A DNA stretch of 5,858 nucleotides from Lentisphaeria bacterium UBA1784 (GTDB taxonomy: Bacteria; Verrucomicrobiota; Lentisphaeria; Victivallales; Victivallaceae), in assembly GCA_002315455.1 (NCBI GenBank), contig DCGG01000152.1, forward strand, positions 11,186 to 17,043, written 5' to 3'. The position numbers and the translations under genes were made by a program. Positions 5,830 to 5,858 of the stretch are shown piece by piece. The notes beneath the pieces were generated by a model. That model worked only from the letters and a program-made list of their open reading frames with translations. It did not search any database and had not been told where the DNA came from. The stretch's first letter is position 1; each line of letters begins with the position of its first letter.

Positions 5830-5858
5830 ATGTCAACAATCTATGTTTCCAGCGGAGT
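5830..5858 (+). CDS. Start of a divergent gene, function unknown (nine codons visible)
   Basis: An ATG at 5830 is preceded by GGGAG (5818-5822) with a 7-base gap, matching the ribosome-site spacing of the other genes here, and by a candidate extended -10 promoter. Only MSTIYVSSG can be read before the window ends. There is no signal-peptide-like start in these residues. The 'IYVSSG' opening is reminiscent of right-handed parallel beta-helix proteins, which often begin with a strand like 'IYVSPNG', but nine residues are far too few to assign a family. Confidence 0.6.

Noticed and set aside
5547..5831. 94-codon minus-strand frame in the divergent region
   Set aside because: It covers both candidate promoters and the palindrome and overlaps the start of the plus-strand gene. 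It shows no domain or credible ribosome site.

Overview
The window is a GC-rich (roughly 55-60% by eye), gene-dense bacterial segment. Almost everything is on the minus strand, with one gene starting on the plus strand at the right edge. The mix of families is a DUF4091/GH123-like glycosidase with a signal peptide, a NodB-type polysaccharide deacetylase, a galactose-mutarotase-like protein, an M24 creatinase-like protein and an alpha/beta hydrolase. With clear Shine-Dalgarno sequences and short intergenic gaps, this resembles glycan-use loci of the PVC group (Lentisphaerota/Victivallales, also Verrucomicrobiota or Planctomycetota). That assignment is an inference from gene style; there is no rRNA or marker gene to confirm it.

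Layout, in transcription order on the minus strand. A 322-base divergent intergenic region (5508-5829) carries a candidate promoter for each direction, a perfect 12-base CG-centred palindrome of LacI-family type and several short repeats. It is followed by operon A: a putative mutarotase-like protein (5507-4509), a NodB-domain deacetylase (4512-3631, start overlapping the previous stop) and an M24 creatinase-like protein (3579-2419). Operon A ends in a strong intrinsic terminator (2400-2359). A new sigma70-like promoter (2336-2308) then drives operon B: a cytoplasmic alpha/beta hydrolase (2260-1412) and a secreted glycosidase-like protein (1386 to beyond the left edge, 462 codons visible). The plus-strand gene at 5830 has only nine complete codons in the window.

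How they may work together (inference): the exported GH123-like protein would act on a glycan outside the cytoplasm. The four intracellular proteins would process released fragments: a sugar-binding or epimerising mutarotase fold, a CE4-type amide or ester hydrolase, a serine hydrolase, and an M24 protein that has lost most metal ligands. A GH123-like enzyme beside a deacetylase would fit an N-acetylated or otherwise acylated sugar, but the substrate cannot be read from the sequence. No transporter, regulator, mobile element, RNA gene or CRISPR array is visible. The most interesting points are the M24 protein's altered active site, the tightly coupled three-gene operon A of uncertain pathway, and the operator-like palindrome.
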